A stretch of DNA of 30,517 bases from an uncultured Selenomonas sp. (GTDB lineage: Bacteria; Bacillota; Negativicutes; Selenomonadales; Selenomonadaceae): positions 1 to 30,517 of the forward strand of contig USAK01000023.1 of the NCBI GenBank assembly GCA_900552565.1. The letters run 5' to 3'. Positions 17,490-25,772 of this stretch are shown here, piece after piece. The notes under the pieces are model-generated. The model worked only from the letters and a program-made list of their open reading frames with translations. It was not told the origin of the DNA and did not search any database. The number at the start of each line of letters is the position of its first letter. The first letter of the stretch is position 1. Position numbers and translations under genes: made by a program.

Positions 17490-17942
17490 TTAACGTTTAG
17501 TCGAGCCAAAGCCGCCCGTGCGCGCTTCGCCCTCGCCTGCCGCATCGCCGTCGACGGTCAGATACTTCATGAAGATGCCCTGCGCGATGCGTTCGCCGCT
17601 CTCAATCGTCACAGTCTCCCTGCCGCGGTTCCAGAGTGCGATGAAGATATGGCCTTCATTGTCTTCATTATTATAGTAGTCCGCATCGATGATGCCGACG
17701 TTGTTGACGAGCATCAGACCGCGCTTAACGGCCATGCTCGAGCGGATATGGATGGTCAGTACCTCATCGTCCTGCATGTACGCCTTGAGCCCCGTCGGCA
17801 CCATGGCCGTGCCGCCCGGCGCCACGACGACCGTGCGCGCCGCCTGCAGGTCATAGCCGGCGCTTTTGCCCGTCTTGCGCTGCGGCAGCGTCACGCCGCG
17901 TCCCTGATAGCCCGATACAATCTCAAAACCTCTGGTCTTCAT
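17490..17942 (-). CDS. dut: dUTP diphosphatase (dUTPase)
   Basis: Dut hydrolyses dUTP to dUMP, keeping uracil out of DNA. The product has 150 residues. All five trimeric dUTPase motifs can be read: SAGYDL, RSSMAVKRG, GIIDADYYNNEDNEG, GERIAQ, and the C-terminal RTGGFGSTKR. The Asp-Tyr-rich insertion in motif III is like that of some Firmicute and phage dUTPases. GGAGAAGGAG precedes the ATG at 17942. A hairpin lies between it and hfq, so it may be expressed by read-through or separately. Confidence 0.94.
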   Translation of the reverse strand: MKTRGFEIVSGYQGRGVTLPQRKTGKSAGYDLQAARTVVVAPGGTAMVPTGLKAYMQDDEVLTIHIRSSMAVKRGLMLVNNVGIIDADYYNNEDNEGHIFIALWNRGRETVTIESGERIAQGIFMKYLTVDGDAAGEGEARTGGFGSTKR

Positions 17943-17990
17943 AAAATTTTTCTCCTTCTCCTAGGCGGCCCTGTACTTTGGCCGTACGAT

Positions 17991-18025
17991 AAAAGGTCCT
18001 TCCCGCCAGCAGCAGAAGGACCTTT
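17991..18025 (-). terminator. Hairpin between hfq and dut, probable (partial) terminator
   Basis: AAAGGTCCTTC and GAAGGACCTTTT pair around a 12-base loop. On the minus strand the stem ends in TTTT with only a short T-run. It likely ends or dampens transcripts from hfq before dut. Confidence 0.6.
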
Positions 18026-18049
18026 GCAATCAGCCTGTATCAGCTTGAT

Positions 18050-18319
18050 TTATTCATTCTCGTTTTTCTTTTCCGCGTGTTCCGCATGCTCACCAGCGAA
18101 CGGTCCGGCAATCGGATGCATCGGCGTCACCGTCGAGATGGCGTGCTTGTAGACCATCTGCTGCTTGCCCATGGAATCGAGTACAACAGTAAAATTATCA
18201 AAACCGCGCACATTGCCTTTAATCTGGAAACCGTTGACCAGATGGATTGTGACGGGAACATTTTCTTTGCGGACCTGATTCAGAAAACTGTCCTGCAGAT
18301 TGATGCTCTTGTTTGGCAT
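18050..18319 (-). CDS. hfq: RNA chaperone Hfq
   Basis: Hfq is a hexameric Sm-like protein that binds small RNAs and A-rich mRNA. The product has 89 residues. Sm1 is seen in [24 protein letters not shown] (first part at residues 8-18) with the conserved Gln9-like position; Sm2 holds VYKHAIST, residues 56-63. The C-terminal tail (about 20 residues) is short and His/Glu-rich. AGAAAGGTGG precedes the ATG. It follows miaA, the same order as in proteobacteria and many Firmicutes. Confidence 0.97.
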   Translation of the reverse strand: MPNKSINLQDSFLNQVRKENVPVTIHLVNGFQIKGNVRGFDNFTVVLDSMGKQQMVYKHAISTVTPMHPIAGPFAGEHAEHAEKKNENE

Positions 18320-18371
18320 GGAATTCCACCTTTCTAAAAATCCGTGTTCAACTCTCTTTAATAGATTTCGC

Positions 18372-19349
18372 CTATTTTTGCAAAAATCCTTCTATGTCCT
18401 GCAAAATCGTTTGCAAAAGTTCATATTCGGTCAGCTGCGCCGGCTCGTACCAGTGGATGTACGGCATCTTGCGATACCATGTGAGCTGCCGCTTGGCAAA
18501 ATGGCGCGTGCCCTTCTTGATGTCGTCGATGGCCTGTTCGCGCGTGATTTCCCCAAGAATATACGCTGCCGTCTCCTTGTAGCCGATGCCTTTCATGGCC
18601 GGCATCTCACGCGTGACGCCGCTCGCAAGCAAATGGCGGACTTCATCTTCAAGACCGGCCGCAAACATCAGGTCGACACGCTTATTGATGCGCTCATAGA
18701 GGGCCTGCCGCTCCCAGCGCAGGCCGATGACGAATGCATCGTAAAAAAGATGTGCCTGCAGGTCCTGCGCAGTTTCGTCAAACGATTTTGCGCGCGAGAT
18801 GGTCTCGCCAAAACGCGCAACCTCGAGCGCGCGGATGACGCGGCGCAGATTTTTCGCATCGACCGTCGCCGCAGCCTTGGGGTCCTCGCGTTCGAGCAAA
18901 GCAAAGACAGCTTCCGCGCCGTCTTTTTCTGCGAGCGCCTTCATCTCCTGACGGAACGATTCGTGTCCGCCCGTCTCGTTGAACTGATAGCTCTCAAGCA
19001 AAGCCTTGATGTAAAGCCCCGTGCCGCCCGCAAGAATCGGAATTCTTCCCTGCGCGTTAAGCGCATGGATGATGCTTTGCGCCTGCTGCTGAAAAATCGG
19101 CACACTGTACGTCTCTTCAGGCGCGCAGATGTCGATGAGATGATGCCCCACGCCCTGACGCTCCGCCATCGTCGGCTTGGCCGAGCCGATGTCAAAGCCC
19201 TTGTAGACAAGCATCGAATCGCCCGAGATGATTTCCGTCCCGAGGGCCTTGGCGAGCTCGACGGACAGCGCCGTCTTGCCCGAGGCCGTCGGCCCGAGAA
19301 TGACGATGAGTTTTTCCCTTTGGGCTGAAGGATTTGCCTGTCCGCTCAT
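18372..19349 (-). CDS. miaA: tRNA dimethylallyltransferase
   Basis: MiaA adds a dimethylallyl group to A37 of tRNAs that read codons starting with U. The product has 325 residues. The P-loop GPTASGKT is at residues 19-26; [28 protein letters not shown] and [13 protein letters not shown] are family motifs. Its ATG overlaps the ytkL-like stop by four bases (ATGA), showing coupling. hfq follows 52 bases downstream. Confidence 0.97.
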   Translation of the reverse strand: MSGQANPSAQREKLIVILGPTASGKTALSVELAKALGTEIISGDSMLVYKGFDIGSAKPTMAERQGVGHHLIDICAPEETYSVPIFQQQAQSIIHALNAQGRIPILAGGTGLYIKALLESYQFNETGGHESFRQEMKALAEKDGAEAVFALLEREDPKAAATVDAKNLRRVIRALEVARFGETISRAKSFDETAQDLQAHLFYDAFVIGLRWERQALYERINKRVDLMFAAGLEDEVRHLLASGVTREMPAMKGIGYKETAAYILGEITREQAIDDIKKGTRHFAKRQLTWYRKMPYIHWYEPAQLTEYELLQTILQDIEGFLQK

Positions 19350-20023
19350 TTCATCTCCAGACTCTGGCCCGGCTCGACGATATGGACCTCGGCGCGCGAC
19401 ATCGCCTCGGTGATTTCCTTATAATGGCGCACATCCTGATTGATGATGGGCCACGTGTTGTAATGAATCGGGATGACATGGCGCGCATTTAAAAGCTGTG
19501 CCGCCATGGCCGCATCCTCGAGGCCCATCGTGTAGTTGTCGCCAATCGGCAGCAGCGCGTAGTCGAGCTGGTCCTTATGGCCGATGAGCTGCATATCGCT
19601 GAACAGCGCCGTATCACCGGCAAAATAGACGACCTTGCCGCCCATGTAGACGACAAAACCGCAGGCGATGCCGCCCGCAACGCCGGAGCTGTGCTGTGCC
19701 AGCGTCATGCGGACCTTGCCGAACGGTAGCGTCAGCGAACCGCCGAGATTCATCGGGTGCTGCTTGAGCCCCGGCACGCGCTGCTCGCAGATGGCCAGCA
19801 CCTCAGGAATGGCCACGAGCTCCGCTCCGGTGTGCGCCGCAATCTCCGGCGCATCACCGAGATGGTCGCCATGCGCGTGGCTGATGAGGATGTAATCGCA
19901 GTCGACATCCTCTGCCTTAATGGCCGCCCTCGGATTGCCCGTAAGGAACGGGTCGAACAATACTTTGTACTTCCCATCGTCCAGCAGAAAAGCCGAATGG
20001 CCGTAATACGTGAAGTTAAGCAT
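19346..20023 (-). CDS. Metal-dependent hydrolase, UPF0173/YtkL type (beta-lactamase fold)
   Basis: The product has 225 residues. The metallo-beta-lactamase-fold metal motif HAHGDH is near residue 50, followed by AQHSSG, FAGDTALFSDM and the C-terminal PIHYNTWPII. These match the UPF0173 family of small metal-dependent hydrolases; the substrate is unknown. The ATG at 20023 has AAAGGAG eight bases upstream, so the longer frame starting at 20068 is not needed. It leads the ytkL-miaA-hfq group. Confidence 0.93.
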   Translation of the reverse strand: MLNFTYYGHSAFLLDDGKYKVLFDPFLTGNPRAAIKAEDVDCDYILISHAHGDHLGDAPEIAAHTGAELVAIPEVLAICEQRVPGLKQHPMNLGGSLTLPFGKVRMTLAQHSSGVAGGIACGFVVYMGGKVVYFAGDTALFSDMQLIGHKDQLDYALLPIGDNYTMGLEDAAMAAQLLNARHVIPIHYNTWPIINQDVRHYKEITEAMSRAEVHIVEPGQSLEMK

Positions 20024-20092
20024 AGCCCTGACTCCTTTCAATTTCATTATTTTTTGATTTTTCATCATCTTGCCCGCCGCCTGCGGGCGTGT

Positions 20093-20118
20093 TATGCTAT
20101 GAGTATCATTATAGCATA
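20093..20118. promoter_or_regulatory. Palindromic divergent promoter region between the UPF0173 gene and thiN
   Basis: TATGCTAT (20093-20100) and ATAGCATA (20111-20118) are inverted repeats ten bases apart. On the minus strand they contain TG-C-TATAAT (20108-20116), an extended -10 for the UPF0173-miaA-hfq transcript. On the plus strand TATCAT/TATGCT may serve thiN. A GC-rich hairpin (20072-20088) would lie early in the minus transcript. Confidence 0.5.
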
Positions 20119-20146
20119 CAAATTTACTGAAATCGAGGTCTGCCTC

Positions 20147-20872
20147 ATGAATACGAAAAATGCATCTTATTTTCAGCTGCCCGAGCTAACCATCCGCAGC
20201 GAAAACCTAGGGTTTGTTCCGCTGCTCAATAAAAGCTGTCTGCTCGTCATCGGCGGCCGCGCGCCCAAGGCCGACTGGCTGCAGAAAACGGCTGAGGGCC
20301 ATGCCCTCTGGGCCGTCGACCACGGGCTCGATGCCTGCCTCGCGGCAAAACTGCGTCCGGCAAAGCTCATCGGCGACGGCGACAGCGCGCAGCCAAAAGC
20401 CTGGCAGTGGGCTGAGGAGCAGGACATCCCCATCGAGAAATTCCCTGTCGAGAAAGACGATACGGACACCCAGCTCGCGCTGAAACTCGCGCATAACGCC
20501 GGCTTTCCCGCAGCATTTGTCACGGGGGCCTTTGGCGGCCGCTTCGACCACGCGCTCAGCACGGTCATGAGCTGTGCCTTTGCGCCGCTGCCCTGCCTGC
20601 TGGCCGACGAGCGCGAGACGCTGCTCTTCGTCCACGCGGGCGAAACGCTGTCCGTCACCGTCAAAAAACAGCCCAAGGCCATCTCCCTGCTGCCCCTGAC
20701 GGGCCGTTGTGAAGGCGTGACGCTAGAGGGTACACACTGGCCGCTTCATGAGGCCGTGCTCACACAGCGGAGCATGCGCGCGGTCAGCAACGTGCTGGAG
20801 TCAGGCCATGGTATCCTGACGCTTTCAATAAAAACAGGCCTGCTCGGCCTCTACTTTGTCTGGCACGAATAA
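20147..20872 (+). CDS. thiN: Thiamine diphosphokinase
   Basis: ThiN transfers pyrophosphate from ATP to thiamine to make thiamine diphosphate. The product has 241 residues. Visible motifs are LIGDGDS with a lysine/tryptophan pair downstream, EKDDTDTQLAL, and GAFGGRFDH, all characteristic of the TPK catalytic domain; LPLTGRCEGVTLEG fits the C-terminal thiamine-binding domain. The ATG at 20147 is chosen because the earlier part of the open frame is antisense to the UPF0173 gene. A weak CGAGGT ribosome binding site lies upstream. It is one of only three plus-strand genes and is convergent with the TrmH gene. Confidence 0.92.
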   Translation: MNTKNASYFQLPELTIRSENLGFVPLLNKSCLLVIGGRAPKADWLQKTAEGHALWAVDHGLDACLAAKLRPAKLIGDGDSAQPKAWQWAEEQDIPIEKFPVEKDDTDTQLALKLAHNAGFPAAFVTGAFGGRFDHALSTVMSCAFAPLPCLLADERETLLFVHAGETLSVTVKKQPKAISLLPLTGRCEGVTLEGTHWPLHEAVLTQRSMRAVSNVLESGHGILTLSIKTGLLGLYFVWHE

Positions 20873-20895
20873 CCTCCCTGCAGCTGAGACAGACG

Positions 20896-21705
20896 TCAGG
20901 CAAAATGACGCTGGCGCACCGCCTCGTAAAGCACGACAGCTGCCGAGATGCCAACGTTCAGGGACTCGGCTTTGCCGTACATCGGGATGTAGACCTTCTG
21001 CGCACGCTGCAAAAGTTCCTGCGAGACGCCATTGCCCTCGTTGCCAAAGACAATCATAGAGGCCTTCGTGAAGTCGACTTCAAAATGCGGCTTGGCCGTC
21101 TCGTCAAGCGCTGTGGCCAAGAGCTGACAGCCCTGCGTCTCGGCAAAGGCGGCAAGCTCCGAGGCCGTAACGCCCGTCACGATGGGCAGATGGAAAAGCG
21201 AGCCCATCGTCGCGCGCACGGTCTTATCGCTGAAGACATCGACCGACCCCTTCGTCAGGATGACGCCGTCGGCATGAACCGCATCGGCCGTGCGGATAAT
21301 CGTGCCGGCGTTGCCGGGGTCCTGCACACCGTCAAGCACGACATAAAGAGCTTCCTGCCATTTTTTCGCCGCGAGCTCCTGCAAGCTCGTCTCCTGCTGC
21401 TCCGCCGCGAGGAAGATGCCCTGCGGCGTGTCCGTCGCCGCGACTTTTTTCGCAAGCGCAGCGCTCACCTCATAGACGGGACATTTTTCCTGCAGCACGG
21501 CCAAAAGCTTCCGGCCGCGCTCTTTTTCCGCGAGCTCCGCCGTATAGAGCGCAAAGCGCAGCGCCCAGTTCGACGCTGCGGCCATTTCCGCGAGGCGCAG
21601 CCCCTCCACGCGGAACAGTCCCTCCTTCGTGCGGTGCTTGCGCGATGTCAGACTCTGCATGAGCTTGATTTTTTTGTTTGCGGCGCTGTCGATGACCTCC
21701 GGCAT
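20896..21705 (-). CDS. TrmH/SpoU-family RNA 2'-O-methyltransferase
   Basis: This SPOUT-class enzyme methylates the 2'-hydroxyl of an RNA nucleotide with SAM. The product has 269 residues. The N-terminal substrate-binding part has TSRKHRTKEGLFRVEGLRL; the SPOUT motifs are LDGVQDPGNAGTIIRTADA, IVFGNEGNGVS and SLNVGISAAVVLYEA. The last three form the SAM knot. The ATG at 21705 has AAGGAGGG. It is downstream of rplT and a terminator. Bacillus YsgA is a likely relative; target RNA is not known from sequence. Confidence 0.93.
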   Translation of the reverse strand: MPEVIDSAANKKIKLMQSLTSRKHRTKEGLFRVEGLRLAEMAAASNWALRFALYTAELAEKERGRKLLAVLQEKCPVYEVSAALAKKVAATDTPQGIFLAAEQQETSLQELAAKKWQEALYVVLDGVQDPGNAGTIIRTADAVHADGVILTKGSVDVFSDKTVRATMGSLFHLPIVTGVTASELAAFAETQGCQLLATALDETAKPHFEVDFTKASMIVFGNEGNGVSQELLQRAQKVYIPMYGKAESLNVGISAAVVLYEAVRQRHFA

Positions 21706-21746
21706 AAAAATCCCTCCTTGACCTAAACAAATAAAATAAATATAAG

Positions 21747-21789
21747 AAAAGCCCGGCGGGCAGCACGATTGTGCGCCTGTCGGGCTTTT
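21747..21789 (-). terminator. Terminator after rplT
   Basis: On the minus strand AAAAGCCCGACAGGC pairs with GCCCGCCGGGCTTTT around a GCACAATCGTGC loop that can itself fold. The stem is followed by CTTATATTTATTTT. It ends the infC-rpmI-rplT operon, before the TrmH gene. Confidence 0.85.
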
Positions 21790-21809
21790 GGCATCAGCAA
21801 AGATGAATC

Positions 21810-22163
21810 TTACTGGTTCTCTTTGGCAACAGCAACGAGCTGAGCAAATGCCTTCTCATCGGAGATAGCGAGGTCAGCCAGCATCTTGCGGTTGACTTCA
21901 ACGCCAGCCTTCGTCAGGCCGTTGATGAGTTTGCTGTAGGAGATTCCGTTCGTACGTGCAGCAGCATTGATACGAGCGATCCAAAGACGACGGAAGTTGC
22001 CCTTCTTTGCACGGCGGTCACGGCGTGCATAGTAGAGAGCCTTCATGACGGTCTCGTTAGCTTTCTTGAACTGTTTGCTCTTGGAACCTTTGTAGCCCTT
22101 TGCGAGCTTCAGGATTTTCTTATGACGTCTATGTGCAGTCACGCCGACTTTAACTCTTGGCAT
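21810..22163 (-). CDS. rplT: 50S ribosomal protein L20
   Basis: L20 binds 23S rRNA early in large-subunit assembly and represses its own operon in many bacteria. The product has 117 residues with the standard N-terminus [19 protein letters not shown], and later [20 protein letters not shown] precedes the ATG. It is the last gene of infC-rpmI-rplT, followed by a strong terminator. Confidence 0.99.
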   Translation of the reverse strand: MPRVKVGVTAHRRHKKILKLAKGYKGSKSKQFKKANETVMKALYYARRDRRAKKGNFRRLWIARINAAARTNGISYSKLINGLTKAGVEVNRKMLADLAISDEKAFAQLVAVAKENQ

Positions 22164-22205
22164 GTTTTTATCCTCCTAAATATATCAATCTTTCCCGACA
22201 AACGA

Positions 22206-22403
22206 TTAAGCGTTCGGGAGCATCGTCTTTACGCGATTGAAATCAGCGCCAGCAACGAGCGTTGCTTTACGCAGATTGCGTTTACGTTTCGGAGACTTCT
22301 TCTCCAGGATGTGGCTCTTGAAAGCCTTGTTGCGTTTGAATTCACCGCTGCCCGTTACAGTAAAGCGTTTTGCGGCAGCTCTGCGAGTCTTAATTTTCGG
22401 CAT
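22206..22403 (-). CDS. rpmI: 50S ribosomal protein L35
   Basis: L35 is a small basic protein of the large subunit. The product has 65 residues: [19 protein letters not shown] at the start and [17 protein letters not shown] in the middle are diagnostic. Its ATG lies 14 bases inside the 3' end of infC, and its GGGAGGA ribosome binding site is within infC codons, so translation of the two is coupled. Confidence 0.99.
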   Translation of the reverse strand: MPKIKTRRAAAKRFTVTGSGEFKRNKAFKSHILEKKSPKRKRNLRKATLVAGADFNRVKTMLPNA

Positions 22404-22968
22404 TGCTATTTCCTCCCATAGTCTTTGTCTTCTGCGGCTTCTTTTTCGATGATTTAGCGACTTTTGGTGCGACGATCATCGTCATATTCTTCCCCTCAAG
22501 TTTGGCGTTGCGCTCGATGGAGACGGCATCTCCAAGGGCTGCAGCCACACGCGAGAGAACTTCCTTGCCGAGCTCCGGATGCGAAAGCTCGCGGCCGCGG
22601 AACATGATCGTGACCTTGACCTTGTTTCCTTCCTCGACAAAGCGAAGTGCGTTCTTCAGCTTGACATCGAAGTCATGCTGCTCAATGTTCGGGCGAAGTT
22701 TAACCTCTTTGATGTTGATGACTTTCTGCTTCTTCTTGGCTTCCTTCTCCCGTTTCTGCTGTTCATAGCGGTACTTACCAAAATCCATGATACGGCAGAC
22801 CGGTGGCTTGGCCTTCGGCGCAACCTCGACGAGGTCGAGATGCTGTTCCTCAGCCATGCGCAGTGCTTCACGCGTCGGCATGATGCCGAGCTGCTCACCC
22901 GTCGCGCTCGTCACGCGGACTTCGCGGATGTGGATCTGTTCGTTGATTCTTAACGATTCCCTGCTAAT
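22390..22968 (-). CDS. infC: Translation initiation factor IF-3, with ATT start codon
   Basis: IF-3 binds the 30S subunit and checks start-codon and initiator tRNA pairing. The full product has 192 residues. The apparent first start codon, GTG at 22914, would cut off the conserved N-terminus. Upstream in frame, ATT at 22966-22968 gives [19 protein letters not shown], the usual IF-3 opening, and AGGAGG lies ten bases before it. [34 protein letters not shown] and the C-terminal domain follow. The AUU start is the known basis of IF-3 autoregulation. The 3' end overlaps rpmI by 14 bases. A leader with a terminator precedes it. Confidence 0.96.
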   Translation of the reverse strand: MSRESLRINEQIHIREVRVTSATGEQLGIMPTREALRMAEEQHLDLVEVAPKAKPPVCRIMDFGKYRYEQQKREKEAKKKQKVINIKEVKLRPNIEQHDFDVKLKNALRFVEEGNKVKVTIMFRGRELSHPELGKEVLSRVAAALGDAVSIERNAKLEGKNMTMIVAPKVAKSSKKKPQKTKTMGGNSNAEN

Positions 22969-23020
22969 AGTGGAAACACCTCCTAATTAAAAACGTGACA
23001 AACCTGATAAACAAAATAAA

Positions 23021-23105
23021 AGAGGCGGCACAAGGCCACCTCTCAAAACATTTCATGCTATGAACCCAAGTGACTGTTCATCATCAGGTGAGAAGCGGTG
23101 GCTTC
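23021..23105 (-). promoter_or_regulatory. Attenuator leader of infC-rpmI-rplT (L20/IF-3 leader type)
   Basis: On the minus strand AGAGGTGGC (23035-23043) pairs with GCCGCCTCT (23021-23029), followed by TTTTATTTTG, a good terminator. Upstream GAAGCCACCGCTTC (23092-23105) can fold alone or lend its GCCACC (23097-23102) to pair with GGTGGC of the terminator stem, giving an antiterminator. Firmicute infC operons are often controlled by L20 binding in such leaders; this is inferred here. Confidence 0.7.
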
Positions 23106-23125
23106 TTCTTGTTGCGTACTTGAAT

Positions 23126-23154
23126 AGTTTAACATAGCCCAAAGGCCATGTCAA
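23126..23154 (-). promoter_or_regulatory. Promoter of the infC operon
   Basis: On the minus strand TTGACA (23149-23154) and TAAACT (23126-23131) are 17 bases apart, with TG one base before the -10. The transcript would begin near 23119, leaving a leader of about 150 bases before the infC ATT. Confidence 0.75.
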
Positions 23155-23171
23155 CACTATTTTTCAAGCCA

Positions 23172-25091
23172 TCAATATTTCTTGGCTTTCGTGGCAATCT
23201 GATCCTGCAGATAAGCGATGAAGTCCTCGACTTTCATCGTCTCGCTCTTCTGCTCGCCGTACTTGCGGACAGCGACCGTGCCGTTTTCCATCTCCTGGTC
23301 GCCGACAACGAGCGAATACGGCGTCTTGAGCATCTGGCTCTCGCGGATCTTCTTACCGATTTTCTCGCTGCGGTCATCGACTTCAATGCGCAGGCCGAGG
23401 TCGAACATCTTCTTGCGGAGCTCATGCGCGTAGTCAGCCTGCTTGTCCGTAATCGGCAGGATACGTGCCTGTACAGGAGCAAGCCAGGTCGGGAAAGCGC
23501 CGGCGTAGTTCTCGATGAGGATGCCGATGAAGCGTTCGATGGAACCGTAAACAACGCGGTGCAGCATGACCGTGCGGTGTTTCTCGCCGTCTTCGCCGAC
23601 ATACGTGAGGTCGAATTTCTCCGGCATCAGCATATCGAGCTGAATCGTACCGCACTGCCACGTACGGCCAATCGAATCCTTGAGGTGGAAGTCGATTTTC
23701 GGACCGTAGAACGCGCCGTCGCCTTCGTTGACGACGTACTTGAGGCCGCGGTGCTCCAGGGCGTTGCGCAGGGCTGCCGTGGATTTCTCCCAGATTTCGT
23801 CGCTGCCCATCGAATCATCCGGACGCGTCGAGAGCTCGGCGACGTACGTCAGGCCGAACGTGTTGTAAACTTCATCGAAGAGGTCAATCGTGTGCTGAAT
23901 TTCTTCCTCAATCTGGTCCGGCGTTACGAAGAGATGTGCATCATCCTGCGTGAAGTTGCGGACGCGGAACAGGCCGTGGAGCTCGCCGGATTTCTCATGA
24001 CGATGAACGAGGCCGAGCTCGCCGAGACGCAGCGGCAGGTCGCGGTAGCTGTGCTGCTTGGAGTTGTAGACGAGCATGCCGCCTGGGCAGTTCATCGGCT
24101 TGATGGCATAATCTTCACCGTCAATCTTCGTGAAGTACATGTTCTCTTTATAGTGGTCCCAATGACCCGAAGTCTCCCAGAGCTTGCGGTTGAGGATCAT
24201 CGGCGTCTTGATTTCCTGATAGCCGTAGCGGCGATGAACTTCACGCCAGTAGTTGATGAGTTCGTTGCGGATGACCATGCCGTTCGGATGGAAGAACGGG
24301 AAGCCCGGGCCTTCTTCATGCAGGCTGAAGAGGTCGAGCTGCTTGCCGAGTTTGCGGTGGTCGCGCTTCTTGGCTTCTTCGAGCATGTGCAGATAAGCAT
24401 CGAGGTCCGCCTGTTTCTCAAAGGCCGTGCCGTAGATGCGCTGCAGCATCTTGTTGTGCTCGTCGCCGCGCCAGTAAGCACCGGCGATGCTCATGAGCTT
24501 CAGAGCCTTGACCTTGCCCGTCGAAACGACGTGCGGGCCGGCGCAGAGGTCCGTGAACTCCCCCTGCGTGTACATCGTGATTTTCTCGCCTTCCGGCAGG
24601 TCGTTGATGAGCTCGACCTTGTACGTCTCGCCCTTCTCCTCGAAGAACTTCAGGGCCTCTTCGCGGCTGACTTCCTTACGCTCGAGCTTGAGGTTCTCTT
24701 TGACGATTTTCTTCATTTCTTTTTCGATGTCGGCGAGGTCTGCTTCCGTCAGCTGACGGTCGATATCGAAGTCATAGTAGAAGCCGTTGTCGATGGCCGG
24801 TCCGATGGCCAGACGAACGTTGTTGTCCTTGTAGAGGCGTTTAACAGCCTGGGCAAGGATGTGCGAAGCCGTGTGGCGCAGTGCCCAGCGGCCGTCCGCA
24901 TCATCAAACGTCAGAAACTCTACCTTGCAGTCTTTATCGAGAACGGTCGTGAGGTCTTTCGTCTCACCGTCTACCTTAGCAGCCAGGACCTTCTTGGCAA
25001 GGCTATTGCTTACCTGTTTCACAAAATCCTGAATGCTGATGCCGGCCTCAGCCTCGCGTACAGCACCGTCTTTCATGGTGATTTTCAACAT
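23172..25091 (-). CDS. thrS: Threonyl-tRNA synthetase
   Basis: ThrS charges tRNA(Thr). The product has 639 residues, a full-length bacterial enzyme. The N-terminal TGS domain (MLKITMKDGAVREAEAG) is followed by the editing domain with HTASHILAQAVKRLY and the catalytic class II core (MNCPGGMLVYNSKQHSYRD, RVRNFTQDDAHLF, and HRVVYGSIERF), then the anticodon-binding domain (VVGDQEMENGTVAVR). The ATG at 25091 has AGGAGGG upstream. The frame can be read further up to 25205, but that part is the T-box leader. Expression is controlled by that leader. Confidence 0.98.
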   Translation of the reverse strand: MLKITMKDGAVREAEAGISIQDFVKQVSNSLAKKVLAAKVDGETKDLTTVLDKDCKVEFLTFDDADGRWALRHTASHILAQAVKRLYKDNNVRLAIGPAIDNGFYYDFDIDRQLTEADLADIEKEMKKIVKENLKLERKEVSREEALKFFEEKGETYKVELINDLPEGEKITMYTQGEFTDLCAGPHVVSTGKVKALKLMSIAGAYWRGDEHNKMLQRIYGTAFEKQADLDAYLHMLEEAKKRDHRKLGKQLDLFSLHEEGPGFPFFHPNGMVIRNELINYWREVHRRYGYQEIKTPMILNRKLWETSGHWDHYKENMYFTKIDGEDYAIKPMNCPGGMLVYNSKQHSYRDLPLRLGELGLVHRHEKSGELHGLFRVRNFTQDDAHLFVTPDQIEEEIQHTIDLFDEVYNTFGLTYVAELSTRPDDSMGSDEIWEKSTAALRNALEHRGLKYVVNEGDGAFYGPKIDFHLKDSIGRTWQCGTIQLDMLMPEKFDLTYVGEDGEKHRTVMLHRVVYGSIERFIGILIENYAGAFPTWLAPVQARILPITDKQADYAHELRKKMFDLGLRIEVDDRSEKIGKKIRESQMLKTPYSLVVGDQEMENGTVAVRKYGEQKSETMKVEDFIAYLQDQIATKAKKY

Positions 25092-25115
25092 AAAATATGC
25101 CCTCCTTGATAAATC

Positions 25116-25375
25116 AAAAAAGCTCCGTCCCGATAGAGGGACGAAGCTTAGCATCGTGGTTCCACCCTGATTGCCATTCCCTATATAATAGAAGGAAACA
25201 GCCACTCAGCATTTGTTAACGGAGAATGTACTCCGACAGAGCTTACGCAAACTTCATCTTCAGCCCTGCGGCTTGGAAGGGGTAACTCCGGCGCTCACCT
25301 AGGATGCTTCCAGCAAATGCATCCCTCTCTTGAAGCAGCGTCCCCGCGGTCATGTCTTCCGCATCGCCTTTGCTT
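25116..25375 (-). promoter_or_regulatory. T-box riboswitch of thrS (threonine specifier ACC)
   Basis: On the minus strand the T-box sequence AGGGTGGAACCACG is at 25155-25168. It is followed by a terminator, AAGCTTCGTCCC with GGGACGGAGCTT, ending in TTTTTT (25116-25150). Stem I has the AGAGAGGGA bulge and an apical hairpin GGATGC/GCATCC (25302-25324). Before the T-box, GTTACCCC lies in the specifier loop position, with ACC (25281-25283), a threonine codon, matching thrS. Uncharged tRNA(Thr) should favour antitermination. Confidence 0.95.
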
Positions 25376-25389
25376 TGTTCGATGGCTTT

Positions 25390-25418
25390 ATTATATGAGC
25401 CTCACATACGCTTGTCAA
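25390..25418 (-). promoter_or_regulatory. Promoter of the thrS T-box transcript
   Basis: On the minus strand TTGACA (25413-25418) and TATAAT (25390-25395) are separated by 17 bases, a perfect consensus promoter. It starts the T-box RNA. Confidence 0.92.
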
Positions 25419-25445
25419 CCCTTAATGGATTTATTTTTCCATAAC

Positions 25446-25473
25446 TTGACGAAGTTTCAGCATCTGGTAAAAT
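25446..25473 (+). promoter_or_regulatory. Promoter of the small membrane protein gene
   Basis: TTGACG (25446-25451) and TAAAAT (25468-25473) are 16 bases apart, with TGG just before the -10 (extended -10). It runs divergently from the thrS promoter. Confidence 0.65.
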
Positions 25474-25538
25474 AAAGAGAACGAATAAGAACAATCACTG
25501 CCCATCATGCGCATACATGAATAGAAAGGAATATCCTC

Positions 25539-25748
25539 ATGAACATTACGACCATCCTCTACTTCGTTGTCAACGTCGTCTTCTTCCTCGCGTTCCTCAT
25601 CCTGCTCGAAGTCATCTGGGGCAACACGAAAATCGCGTGGCAGGAAAAGAACTACAAAAACCTCGTCCTCTACCCCGTTGGCGGCACCGTCATCTTCGTC
25701 GTCCTCGCCAAGCTCAGCGGCCTCGCGCACGACTTCTTCGTCGGATGA
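25539..25748 (+). CDS. Small hypothetical membrane protein (69 aa)
   Basis: I do not recognise this protein. It has 69 residues. Residues 1-26 (ITTILYFVVNVVFFLAFLIL) form one hydrophobic helix, then a hydrophilic stretch NTKIAWQEKNYKN, then a second hydrophobic segment LVLYPVGGTVIFVVLAKLSG, then AHDFFVG. AAAGGA lies before the ATG at 25539. It has its own promoter and a strong terminator, and codon use resembles its neighbours, so it is likely expressed. It lies between the divergent thrS leader and the convergent Nudix gene. Confidence 0.75.
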   Translation: MNITTILYFVVNVVFFLAFLILLEVIWGNTKIAWQEKNYKNLVLYPVGGTVIFVVLAKLSGLAHDFFVG

Positions 25749-25772
25749 TACCGCAGCCGCTTATTTTCTGAG

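Noticed and set aside
20072..20088. GC-rich hairpin as a terminator
   Set aside because: No T-run follows on either strand; it is noted only as a leader hairpin of the UPF0173 transcript.
19757..20146. Possible N-terminal extension of thiN
   Set aside because: The extension is antisense to the UPF0173 gene and includes its promoter region; the ATG at 20147 fits the family length.
23148..25109. Plus-strand open frame of 653 codons
   Set aside because: It mirrors thrS codon by codon and has no recognisable domain.
25092..25205. Possible N-terminal extension of thrS
   Set aside because: It is the T-box antiterminator and terminator; the strong ribosome binding site lies before 25091.
25431..25730. 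Minus-strand open frame of 99 codons
   Set aside because: It is antisense to the small membrane protein, which has promoter, ribosome binding site and hydrophobic helices; the antisense product is a run of Asp/Glu.
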